Part shown: positions 28,401 through 35,900 of the stretch, piece by piece
Layout of the letters: each line of letters starts with the position of its first letter
Position numbering within the stretch: position 1 is the stretch's first letter
Source: Bacteroidia bacterium
GTDB lineage: Bacteria > Bacteroidota > Bacteroidia > Flavobacteriales_D > JAUILH01
NCBI GenBank assembly: GCA_030433115.1
Contig: JAUILH010000009.1
Location: 1 to 57,189, forward strand
DNA length: 57,189 bases
Reading direction: 5' to 3'
The notes under the pieces: model-generated
The model's input: only the letters and a program-made list of their open reading frames with translations
Told to the model about the DNA's origin: nothing
Database searches by the model: none
Translations under genes and position numbers: made by a program

Positions 28401-29624
28401 GATTCTGTTATATTCTCTGTTGGGAAGGCTTATATCCACAAAGCTGATCTTCTCATCTTAGATTTGGTGGCTCAGAGTGAATGGAAAAGACCTATTTATT
28501 TTGCCGCTACTGGTGGAAAAGAGTCTTACTTAGGTCTTCAGAAACACTTCCAGATGGAGGGTCTGGTTTACCGATTGGTTCCATACAAGACAGGAGACAG
28601 TCCATTTAGACGTTACAATATTTTCGGAAATATCTATTCTGAAAAAATGTATGACATTGCTGTTAATCAGTGGGAATGGGGTAACTTGAAAGGCGACAAC
28701 ATTAACGTGGATTACTACAACAGAAGACCAGTTAGTAATTTCCGTTTACAATATGCTGTATTAGCAGAAGCCTTGTGTGCTGAGGGCAAGTTTGAAATGG
28801 CAAAAAAGTCTCTTGACAAGTCAATGGAAGAATTCCCTGACAATAAGATTCCATTTGACAACTTTACAACGGTAGCTTTGGAGGCTTATTTAAAAGTGGC
28901 GAACGGTTTGTATGCTGATGGCAATGTGGAACTTGGAAAGCAGGCACGTGACAAAGCTGCCTTCATTGCGGAGAGACTTGAAAAATATGCTACTGATGAT
29001 TTCAAACATTTTAGTGGCTTCAAATGGCGTTTTTTCTCTCATGGAAAATCGTTGGATGATGTGGCATTCCAGTTCAGATACGGCTTTGGTTCTTTAGATG
29101 CCATTTCTAACTCTTATAAAAAGCATCAGGGAATGGCGAAGGCTGCAGGAACAGAGGAATTGGCTGAGTACTATGGTCAAATGGCTGATCAGTATTCTGC
29201 TAAAAGACAACAATACATTTCTGGCTTCCTCGTTGCATTAAATGGTAAACTGGGGGACATGTATGAAGATTACGATTCGGAAGAGTTTATCGCACAGGAA
29301 GAACACTTCTACAATGTGGCTGATGGGTTCTTTAGTAGTATGGCGGAAATGACCTTAGGTGACTTACCAATGAAAGCAGCCCAATTGGCTAATGAGCGTA
29401 AAACACTTAATGATCTTTCTCCGGAGGATCAGCAGCTTTTGACAGAATACAAGTCTAAATACCCGAAGATTGCCAAGGCTTTGATGGCGGTGTATAAGCG
29501 AGCTCTGAAAATTGATCTGCAAAAATACATTCAAAAGTCTCCGCGACCTTCTCAGGAAGAAGTTGAGGACATCAGACGTAAACAACAATTGGGTCAGCTA
29601 ATGAGCTGGCTTGGGTTTAAATAA
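25455..29624 (+). CDS. DUF2723 membrane protein (TMEM260/GT117-like putative protein O-glycosyltransferase)
   Basis: A 1389-residue protein with many transmembrane helices in its first part (about 10-730) and a long soluble C-terminal half with TPR-like helices. The DUF2723 signature is at the N terminus: SLWDCGEYIATSNKLEVGHP followed by PGAPLFQM (about residues 30-57). This resembles the acidic loop of GT-C glycosyltransferases. After the last helices a conserved run NGDNDTFPLWYIQEVENYRT (about 774-793) is typical for the family. Human TMEM260 of this family transfers mannose to proteins; the bacterial activity here is inference. It is translationally coupled to a polysaccharide deacetylase gene by a TAATG overlap, which fits a role in glycan or glycoprotein processing. 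Confidence 0.85.
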   Translation: MDFKKYNKYIGWALFAIAAIVYLATMERSVSLWDCGEYIATSNKLEVGHPPGAPLFQMINRILTAFVPGGSVALVVNAVSALSSAFTILFLFWTITMIGLKMARSKMSLFTKSDDSVIDNTEKEGNSLTEGQYWAILGSGIIGSLVYTFTDSFWFSAVEAEVYAMSSFFTALVFWAMYRWDQEVDKHEAGETKRNPDYWLVFILFMVGLSIGVHLLNLLAIPAMGYIYYFKKFKKPSILGFMATGVISYIILSVIQDLIIPGTAKWIAGLELLFVNDMGMPFGSGMIFFFLLLVSILVGGIWYSKKRKWVNVNTAFVSLTVLYIGYSCFAMIPIRSNADLPIDENNPENPVALMSYLLREQYGDRPLFYGPQFSSAEGKKSRSEYGDKSPIHKRAFVIKKGDEQIAGFKTEKAADKYIKDKGLKGVEVEEEYFLSSKRNNIVAEYHDGVEVWMPRMYSEDPRHIQEYKNWTGYPSNPADPALQRDYVDLTSVKGERTHIYMPTASENRTFFWKYQFNHMFFRYFMWNFSGRQNDDHNQKGDITVGNWQTGLNFIDKEFLGDQSTLPEHRKNNYANNKYYLLPLILGLIGLFYHAYRHWKDWFVVFVLFLFTGFMVIIYLNQKPLEPRERDYAYAAAFYTFSIWIGLSVYAIYDLARQIDWKKYASIMAWPLGAGVLLLLIETIGGDIHVTSYSILYMTAVTAAVIALFMFLRDKLTDGKKQALAITGLLALVPLLMAFQNWNDHDRSGRYTPREMAKNYLKPCANQAIMFTNGDNDTFPLWYIQEVENYRTDVRTVNLSLANTDWYIEQMTRRAWKSDPLPISMEEHEYREGAHLDQVLMPSGILNYYLSAADQAAKGGPQVPKDLTAAFTEVCKHSPSVVKPYLGIQWQTRSGEVVEPLKRFSGVVNAALAANGGQDETANLADQLDILSDGTWRINDISVPGDKMTYFPYKRFYIPVSDSAKEMLIEDKAVPEDKYGSLVDSVIFSVGKAYIHKADLLILDLVAQSEWKRPIYFAATGGKESYLGLQKHFQMEGLVYRLVPYKTGDSPFRRYNIFGNIYSEKMYDIAVNQWEWGNLKGDNINVDYYNRRPVSNFRLQYAVLAEALCAEGKFEMAKKSLDKSMEEFPDNKIPFDNFTTVALEAYLKVANGLYADGNVELGKQARDKAAFIAERLEKYATDDFKHFSGFKWRFFSHGKSLDDVAFQFRYGFGSLDAISNSYKKHQGMAKAAGTEELAEYYGQMADQYSAKRQQYISGFLVALNGKLGDMYEDYDSEEFIAQEEHFYNVADGFFSSMAEMTLGDLPMKAAQLANERKTLNDLSPEDQQLLTEYKSKYPKIAKALMAVYKRALKIDLQKYIQKSPRPSQEEVEDIRRKQQLGQLMSWLGFK

Positions 29625-30250
29625 TGTACTTCAGTAAAACACCACAGGTTATTCGTCCTTTCGCGAAGGATCTCCTGTGGTGTTTGCCTGATTCTCAGGA
29701 GACGATATACCTTACCTTTGATGACGGTCCAACTGAGAAAGTCACAGAGGATACCCTCAAAATACTTGAGACTTTTGATGCAAAAGCCACTTTTTTTTGC
29801 GTAGGCAATCAAATCCTTAAACATCCTGATATTTTTGAGAAAACCATCAACGCTGGACATGCAGTTGCCAACCATACACAAAACCATCTGAACGGTTGGA
29901 AAAATGCCAATAAAACTTACTTCAGAGACTATTTGAATTGTCGTGATTTGGTTGATTCTACTTTCTTCAGACCTCCATATGGAAAGATTTCGCGGTCACA
30001 AGCTCAGGCCATAGGCAAACGCTCAAAAATTGTGATGTGGGATGTATTAAGTGGGGATTTCGACACTGGAAGTTCACCCCAAGACTGCCTCAAAAGAGTT
30101 AAAAAACATGCTCAGCCTGGTTCAATTGTGGTTTTTCATGATAGTAAAAAAGCAGTGAAAAATATGCTCTACAGTCTTGAAGGCACTCTTGATTACTTAA
30201 GTGAACAAGGGTTTTCATTTAAGGCTCTAACAGCCGATTTACTCACCTAG
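29624..30250 (+). CDS. Polysaccharide deacetylase (NodB homology) family protein
   Basis: A 208-residue carbohydrate esterase family 4-type protein. The motifs of the NodB fold are all present: TFDDGP with Asp33/Asp34, NHTQNH with metal-binding His84 and His88, RPPYG (116-120), and VVFHDS with His172 near the end. These enzymes remove N-acetyl groups from sugars such as GlcNAc polymers or peptidoglycan. No signal peptide or membrane segment is visible, so it may act in the cytosol or on lipid-linked precursors. It overlaps the DUF2723 gene by one base and overlaps the convergent TPR lipoprotein gene by 12 bp. Confidence 0.88.
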   Translation: MYFSKTPQVIRPFAKDLLWCLPDSQETIYLTFDDGPTEKVTEDTLKILETFDAKATFFCVGNQILKHPDIFEKTINAGHAVANHTQNHLNGWKNANKTYFRDYLNCRDLVDSTFFRPPYGKISRSQAQAIGKRSKIVMWDVLSGDFDTGSSPQDCLKRVKKHAQPGSIVVFHDSKKAVKNMLYSLEGTLDYLSEQGFSFKALTADLLT

Positions 30251-30898
30251 TGCGACACTGTCTGCCAATTCCAGAATTACTCCCATACCTCCTTGAAGGT
30301 CAAGTCCCATTTTGGACCAACCATCTCCACATATTTCTTCATAAGCAGATCTTCTCAAAGGATATGCCGTGTCTTTATCTCCCAACAAATTATACCCGTT
30401 TGTCATATTCAAACAATAAGACAATGTATCTCCCAATTTCATGTACGAAATCCCTCTATTAAAATAAATATCCGGATCATTCGGTTTGCATTCTAAAGCC
30501 TGTGTGAGGATAGTTATTGCCGTTTCATATTCCAACATTCTCTCGTAGCACATGGCCAAATTATATCTGGTATTGCGGTAACACGAATCCATAGATGCCA
30601 CCTCTTCCCAATATTGAACAGCAGTTGAACATTCTGCTTCTCTATCCATGTCACAAAAAAGTGTGTAGCAGTAAGCCCTTCCGTAGTAGGCACGGATGCT
30701 ATCAGAGTTGATCTTTATCGCTCTTTCAAAAATCTCTAATGCCTGATCAGGTTCAAAACCTTCTAATAAAGCAAGTCCTTCATCACACAACTCTGTATAA
30801 TTCTCTTTCTCAACCTCTAGCTGCTTTCCTTCAGATTCAGAATCATTTGAGCATGCGCCCAAGATAATAATCAGCGCTACCAGACCATAAACTTTCAT
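30239..30898 (-). CDS. TPR-repeat lipoprotein
   Basis: A 219-residue lipoprotein with a clear lipobox (IILGAC, Cys16) followed by SNDSESEG. Residues about 35-150 form two to three TPR units (ALEIFERAIKINSDSIRAYY, then AITILTQALECKPNDPDIY). Six Cys residues in the mature part are notable. It starts 3 nt after the stop of the S9 peptidase gene, so the two form an operon. Its 3' end overlaps the convergent deacetylase gene by 12 bp. Specific function unknown. Confidence 0.8.
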   Translation of the reverse strand: MKVYGLVALIIILGACSNDSESEGKQLEVEKENYTELCDEGLALLEGFEPDQALEIFERAIKINSDSIRAYYGRAYCYTLFCDMDREAECSTAVQYWEEVASMDSCYRNTRYNLAMCYERMLEYETAITILTQALECKPNDPDIYFNRGISYMKLGDTLSYCLNMTNGYNLLGDKDTAYPLRRSAYEEICGDGWSKMGLDLQGGMGVILELADSVALGE

Positions 30899-30901
30899 GC
30901 C

Positions 30902-32923
30902 TTACTTCTTTAACCACTGATCTAACCAGGAGAAGAACTCTCTATGCCAAACCAAACCGTTTTGGGGATTCAAGACCCAATGCCCTTCTTCAGGAAAATA
31001 AAGAAACTTACTGGGAATTCCCTTTAGCTGGGCCGCTTGAAAAGCTTCCATTCCCTGAGTAACTGGCACCCTAAAGTCTTTCTCACCATGAATCACCAAC
31101 ATGGGTGTATCCCATTTATCCACTAAATTGTGTGGTGAGTGCTTATCATAACTTGGAGCTCTGTCTTTTCCCCAATAATGTCCTCCGATATCCTTATTGG
31201 CAAAAAACAGCTCTTCTGTGCTCCCATACCAACTCTCAAGATTGAACAAACCACAATGAGAAATGAAACATTTAAATCTTTTTTCGTGAATTCCGGCTAA
31301 ATAATACACAGAGTACCCTCCGTAGCTGGCTCCAATACAACCCAAGTTCTCTTTATCAACATAGCTCTCTTTTGAGACATCATCAATGGCAGAGAGGTAA
31401 TCATCCATTGGTTGACCACCCCAATCACCAGAAATGTCGTCATTCCATTTTTGACCAAAACCTGGCAAGCCTCTTCTGTTAGGCGCTACTATGATATAAC
31501 CTTGAGCAGCCATTAGATGAAAATTCCATCTAAAAGAAAAGAACTGACTTACGGCGCTTTGAGGCCCTCCCTGACAGTATAAAATAGTTGGATACTTCTT
31601 ATTCTTATCGAAATTGGGCGGATAGATTACCCAGGTTAACATGTCTTTACCGTCTGTGGTTTTAACCATGCGCTTTTCAATACTTACTTTATCTAATTTG
31701 GATAGAATATTGTCGTTAAAGCTTGTGAGGGCTTCTTGCTTACCAGATTTCAAGCTAACCTTATACAATTCATTGGGTTCCATCATACTCTGACGGGTAC
31801 CAACTAAGTAATCTCCAGCCAATGCAATGGATGTATAATTGTGACGCCCATCTGTGAGCTGCTTGTGTTTCTTTGTTTTGACATCCAATTCGAAAAACTG
31901 ATTGGTAGCGTTAATCACTGCCTCAAAATAGATTTTATCTCCTTTCTCAGACCACACGTAATCACTCACGGTGATGTCTATATCTTTTGTCAGATTTTGT
32001 TTCTCACTGGTTGACAAGTTCATAACAACAATGTCGTTCTTATCAGACTCAAAGCCATCTTCTTCCATGCTTAGGAATGACATGTACTTACCATCGTTAG
32101 AAAATGTAGGATTCATATCGTATCCTTTCATGCCTTCGGTCAGGTTTTCCGTTTTTCTGCTTGACAAATTATATCGATAGATCGCCGAATTAGTGCTGGT
32201 TGCATAATCCTTACCTGTCATCTTTTTACAAGTATAGTAAATGGTTTCACCATTTGGTCCCCAATTGATTTGCTCCATACCTCCGAAAGGGTTCATAGGC
32301 GTGTCATAGCGCTCACCCTTCATGATATCTCCCTTCAACACATATTGATCACCATCTTTTACTGCGTAAAACACATGACTGTAGGCGTAATCGTGCCAGC
32401 TATTCCAATGTCTGTACATCAAGTCATCAAATACATGCACATTTGCCTGATCCAGATCTTTGTATTTTTCATTGATGGTTTGATCCAATTTAACATCCTG
32501 AATAAACAAGATTTTATCGCCTTTTGGACTGTACTTGAAGCCGTTTAATCCATTTTCGAAATTAGTTACCTGGGTAATTTTGCCAGTCTCTACGGTCAAC
32601 TCGTACATCTGAACCTGACCACTTTCAGCGCTCAGAAAGCCAATTTTTTCCCCATTGGGATGCCATGTTTCATTGAACTCACTGCCGCTGTATTTTGTTA
32701 ACTGACGTGGAGTCCCACCTTCAACAGGAATGGTATACAAGTTCCTGTTGCCCTTGTTAACCTTCAGGTTATAATTTGTAACGCCGAACAGAACCGTTTT
32801 ACCGTCAGGAGATATTTCATTTCCACCCACCCTGGAAAGCTTCCAAAGCAATTCCGGACTCATTTTAGTTTGGGCAAATACAGAGCCCATCAATAGAATA
32901 AATACAATGCTTAATAGTTTCAT
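30902..32923 (-). CDS. S9 family (prolyl oligopeptidase/DPP5-like) peptidase
   Basis: A 673-residue exported serine peptidase with a signal peptide ending SVFA-Q. The N-terminal two-thirds is a beta-propeller (PD40-like: GGNEISPDGKTVLFGV, HPNGEKIGFLSAESGQ). The C-terminal alpha/beta-hydrolase domain has the nucleophile motif GASYGGYS (Ser near 530), Asp in HGEKDFRVP (near 615) and His in PEEGHWV (near 648). Length and organisation fit the S9C subfamily with dipeptidyl-peptidase 5 of Porphyromonas. It probably works in the periplasm on oligopeptides. It heads a two-gene operon with the TPR lipoprotein. Confidence 0.9.
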   Translation of the reverse strand: MKLLSIVFILLMGSVFAQTKMSPELLWKLSRVGGNEISPDGKTVLFGVTNYNLKVNKGNRNLYTIPVEGGTPRQLTKYSGSEFNETWHPNGEKIGFLSAESGQVQMYELTVETGKITQVTNFENGLNGFKYSPKGDKILFIQDVKLDQTINEKYKDLDQANVHVFDDLMYRHWNSWHDYAYSHVFYAVKDGDQYVLKGDIMKGERYDTPMNPFGGMEQINWGPNGETIYYTCKKMTGKDYATSTNSAIYRYNLSSRKTENLTEGMKGYDMNPTFSNDGKYMSFLSMEEDGFESDKNDIVVMNLSTSEKQNLTKDIDITVSDYVWSEKGDKIYFEAVINATNQFFELDVKTKKHKQLTDGRHNYTSIALAGDYLVGTRQSMMEPNELYKVSLKSGKQEALTSFNDNILSKLDKVSIEKRMVKTTDGKDMLTWVIYPPNFDKNKKYPTILYCQGGPQSAVSQFFSFRWNFHLMAAQGYIIVAPNRRGLPGFGQKWNDDISGDWGGQPMDDYLSAIDDVSKESYVDKENLGCIGASYGGYSVYYLAGIHEKRFKCFISHCGLFNLESWYGSTEELFFANKDIGGHYWGKDRAPSYDKHSPHNLVDKWDTPMLVIHGEKDFRVPVTQGMEAFQAAQLKGIPSKFLYFPEEGHWVLNPQNGLVWHREFFSWLDQWLKK

Positions 32924-33032
32924 AGTCTACATGTTTTATGCGGACCGTGAATTTAAGAAAAGTGATCTATTTATAAGGCATTGATTTGATGAGTGGTTGC
33001 AAAACCTTCAATATTTATAATGATTGCCCGAG

Positions 33033-33707
33033 TTATTCTACCACGTGAACTTCCGTTCTTCTGTTCTTTTGACGTCCGGCAGCGGTATCATTTAAGGCAA
33101 CAGGTCTGGTGGAACCAAAACCTTCTGAACTCAATCTATCAGCAGAAATCCCCTTCTTAATGAGGTAATTCTTAACCGCCTCTGCTCTGGCTTTGCTGAG
33201 TTTCATATTGCTTTCGGGATCTCCAACATTATCGGTATGGCCTTCTATTCTCATTTTCATCTCAGGTTTGTACTTCATCAATTCAGCTACTTCATTCAGC
33301 TCTTTGTATGAACTAGATCTAAGGCTTGATTTTCCAGTGTCAAAATTCACATTATTTAGGGTGAAAGATTTAGGAATCTCTATTTGAATGGTGAGCATCA
33401 TTTCTCCATAACGCTGCCCTTCTTGCAGAGCAGGAACCTCAATAGAGCTATAATCATCCGCCTCACCAACACTTTTAATCTTTATAAGGTAGGTATCTCC
33501 TCCTGGAATTTCCATCTTGAATTTACCGTCTGTACCAGAGACACCCTTGTATACTTTTCCTGTCTTCTTTGCCTGAAACCAGATTTGCTCACCCTTTCTG
33601 GGTTTGTTTTGGAAATCAGTAACGTTAATGCTCAAAGGTGCCATGGCAGTTTGTGCAAGAGACATGACAGACATCAAGCATAAGAGACTCAGTACGAAGG
33701 TTTTCAT
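33033..33707 (-). CDS. OmpA family outer-membrane/periplasmic protein
   Basis: A 224-residue protein from ATG 33707, chosen for its signal peptide (MKTFVLSLLCLMSVMSLAQ); ATG 33713 would add two residues. A beta-sandwich domain (about 25-105, VTDFQNKPRKGEQIWFQAK) resembles carboxypeptidase-regulatory-like folds. The C-terminal OmpA domain (about 125-224) contains NFDTGKSSLRSSSYKEL, RIEGHTDNVGD and GRQKNRRTEVHVV. These domains bind peptidoglycan diaminopimelate through the conserved Asp/Arg. It lies 53 nt downstream of a membrane-protein gene on the same strand. Confidence 0.85.
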   Translation of the reverse strand: MKTFVLSLLCLMSVMSLAQTAMAPLSINVTDFQNKPRKGEQIWFQAKKTGKVYKGVSGTDGKFKMEIPGGDTYLIKIKSVGEADDYSSIEVPALQEGQRYGEMMLTIQIEIPKSFTLNNVNFDTGKSSLRSSSYKELNEVAELMKYKPEMKMRIEGHTDNVGDPESNMKLSKARAEAVKNYLIKKGISADRLSSEGFGSTRPVALNDTAAGRQKNRRTEVHVVE

Positions 33708-33760
33708 ATACATAATTTTAGCGTTTACCTGTTTAATGTCGGAAACACTGAAAAGTAACA

Positions 33761-35101
33761 CTACTTTTTAAGAAAAACTGCATTTTTCCCATAAAAACAC
33801 GCCCAACCTTCATTTACAAAGTTATGGGGGTCGTCCGAAATATCGTATAAAAAGATGCTTTTAGGCCGTGTAGTAATCGGTTCCAGCTCACAGTTTTTTG
33901 GACATGCTTCTATCAATTCCATTCGCTGGTGCATTTGATCATCAAATTCAGCCAGATCACCAGAAAACCAATCAAATATGGCATTCCGAAAGTTCGGTGC
34001 AATGATCACGCTTAACAGCATTAATGAGAAAAACCACTTTTTAATTGGAGACTTCTCTATCTTACCAAGCTTGGTTTGATGTGTATTCATGATAGAAATA
34101 ATCATCAAGACCGACCAAATAATCGTGAAAAAGTATGCCACATTTAATGTCCTATGTTGCCCAAGAATTCCAGTACCCCAGTAAGCCGGAAATGTGCAGG
34201 AGAACATAATTAATATTAGAATTGCAAGTCCTTGCCAGATCGGAATTTTCAGAGCCCTAGTATATTTATTTTGGTAGCTTTTATGAAAGAAAATAAGAGA
34301 CAGCAAGCTCAGCACAAAAACCGGATTCGCCAACCAGGTTAAAAGGAATCTTGCGGTTTGTAAACTACTCATCCAGAAAGAATACATCAGATCATGATTA
34401 TCTGAAAAATAGGCAGCTCTTTCAGCATTACCTGGAGCCGATACCATCAACAGAAATCCCAGGCAACCGCTCATTAAAATTGGCATAAACCACCTCCAGT
34501 TTTTCCGATTATAAAAAACGACAAGCAGAAAAACGTGTGACCATAGAACGATCAAGCTTGTGACCTCACAAAATCCGCATGTAAGAAAAACCAGCATGGA
34601 CAAGAGTAGCACATCTCCTCTCTTACTCACCACATGCCGTTGTGTCAAAAATCGTCCTAACCAAGTACCGTAAATCAGACATAGTAGACAAGAAGCATGG
34701 TAAATAAAGGCGCCTGTGTACCAATAAATTCCTTCTGATATGATGGGCATTGTTGACAGGTACATGACCGTTGTCAAGATCGAGATCAACCAGGTTTTTA
34801 GCGGAGCAAATTGTGTGAAAAAAGATTGAATTGTCCATCGAATAGACAGCACCGTGAGGCATATCAACACAAACGGAGCCAATCTGTATAACATAAGATC
34901 ACCGAAAGAAATGGGGTTTTGTAAAACCAGAAAGTTAGATGCATATCGACCATTCCAATGGAAATAATCTGCCTTCCAATTTTCCAGTAAGGTGCCGCTT
35001 AAAGATTTACAGGCATAATTCAAATCATCCCCATCCGGATGCATATAGCCGCACAAGACAATGAAGGGCGTCAGCATCAGAAGAGATGCGAGTAATGTCA
35101 A
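33761..35101 (-). CDS. Polytopic membrane protein, possibly DUF6056 family
   Basis: A protein of about 446 residues with ten or more hydrophobic helices and no catalytic motif I can assign with certainty. The N-terminal loop has MHPDGDDLNYACKSL followed by WNGRYASNF. An acidic pair followed by an NGR motif after the first helix is typical of DUF6056 proteins and recalls GT-C glycosyltransferases. The start is uncertain: no ATG precedes the first helix, TTG at 35101 gives the longest sensible protein and ATG at 35077 would cut the first helix. It is divergent to tsaB. A role in surface glycan synthesis is speculation. Confidence 0.6.
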   Translation of the reverse strand: MTLLASLLMLTPFIVLCGYMHPDGDDLNYACKSLSGTLLENWKADYFHWNGRYASNFLVLQNPISFGDLMLYRLAPFVLICLTVLSIRWTIQSFFTQFAPLKTWLISILTTVMYLSTMPIISEGIYWYTGAFIYHASCLLCLIYGTWLGRFLTQRHVVSKRGDVLLLSMLVFLTCGFCEVTSLIVLWSHVFLLVVFYNRKNWRWFMPILMSGCLGFLLMVSAPGNAERAAYFSDNHDLMYSFWMSSLQTARFLLTWLANPVFVLSLLSLIFFHKSYQNKYTRALKIPIWQGLAILILIMFSCTFPAYWGTGILGQHRTLNVAYFFTIIWSVLMIISIMNTHQTKLGKIEKSPIKKWFFSLMLLSVIIAPNFRNAIFDWFSGDLAEFDDQMHQRMELIEACPKNCELEPITTRPKSIFLYDISDDPHNFVNEGWACFYGKNAVFLKK

Positions 35102-35196
35102 GTATTGTGTTTTCTTTTCGATGGTGCAAAATGGGTCAATTATTTGGTGATGTCAAGTTTTGAGCGACTTAGTCTACGTGCATTATGATTTTCAAT

Positions 35197-35204
35197 TATT
35201 TTTG
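35197..35204 (+). promoter_or_regulatory. -7 element directly before tsaB
   Basis: TATTTTTG matches TAnnTTTG and ends only 4 nt before the tsaB ATG at 35209. If used, the transcript would start at or next to the A of ATG (leaderless mRNA). No TTTG lies at the expected 19-nt spacing. Confidence 0.4.
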
Positions 35205-35208
35205 CCTC

Positions 35209-35892
35209 ATGGCTACCATTCTTTGCATAGAAACCAGTACAAAAGTATGTTCTGCGGCTATTTCCATTGATGGGGATATTGCAGCATACAGAGAAGTCAA
35301 TGAAGTAAACTTCTCTCATGCAGAAAATTTAAACCTGTTTATTGAGGCGATTCTGAAAGAGAGTGGCGTTGACAGAAAATCTTTGGATGCCGTCGCTGTT
35401 TCAGAAGGTCCCGGCTCGTATACTGGTTTGAGAATTGGGGTGTCTACTGCCAAAGGGCTCTGCTATGGTCTGAATATTCCATTGATTGCTTTGAGTACAT
35501 TGAGGTGCATGGCATGGGGCTTGGCACAAACACTTGAAGACGGATTGATTGTGCCCATGATTGACGCAAGGCGTATGGAGGTTTTTTGTGCGCAATACGA
35601 TTTAAACCTCAGCGAAATATCGGCGGTTGAGGCTAAAATATTGGACCAATCCAGTTTCTTGAGTATTTCTCAAACCATTCATTTCACAGGTGATGGTTCT
35701 GGCAAGTTCAAAGAAATATGTGCACATTCTGATGCCTGTTTCCATGATATTTTACCCTCTGCAAGATGGATGGGCAATTTGGCAGAAAAGGCTTTTCTAA
35801 ATGATCAATTTGTGGATACTGCCTACTTTGAGCCATTTTACCTAAAAGACTTTGTTGCCGGAACACCTAAGAAACCTGCGCATTTGAAATAG
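35209..35892 (+). CDS. tsaB: tRNA threonylcarbamoyladenosine biosynthesis protein TsaB
   Basis: TsaB is the ASKHA-fold partner of TsaD in making t6A at position 37 of ANN-decoding tRNAs. The 227-residue product from ATG 35209 has the usual length. The N terminus ILCIETSTKVCSAAIS is followed by FSHAENLNLFIEAIL, and the family motif VSEGPGSYTGLRIGVSTAKG lies at about 70-90. LIVPMIDARRMEVFCAQYD at about 118-136 is also typical. The ATG at 35185 would add eight residues that include the -7-like box, so the later start is preferred. It converges with the DUF3857 gene, whose stop is 8 nt away. Confidence 0.93.
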   Translation: MATILCIETSTKVCSAAISIDGDIAAYREVNEVNFSHAENLNLFIEAILKESGVDRKSLDAVAVSEGPGSYTGLRIGVSTAKGLCYGLNIPLIALSTLRCMAWGLAQTLEDGLIVPMIDARRMEVFCAQYDLNLSEISAVEAKILDQSSFLSISQTIHFTGDGSGKFKEICAHSDACFHDILPSARWMGNLAEKAFLNDQFVDTAYFEPFYLKDFVAGTPKKPAHLK

Positions 35893-35900
35893 GTTGAAAT

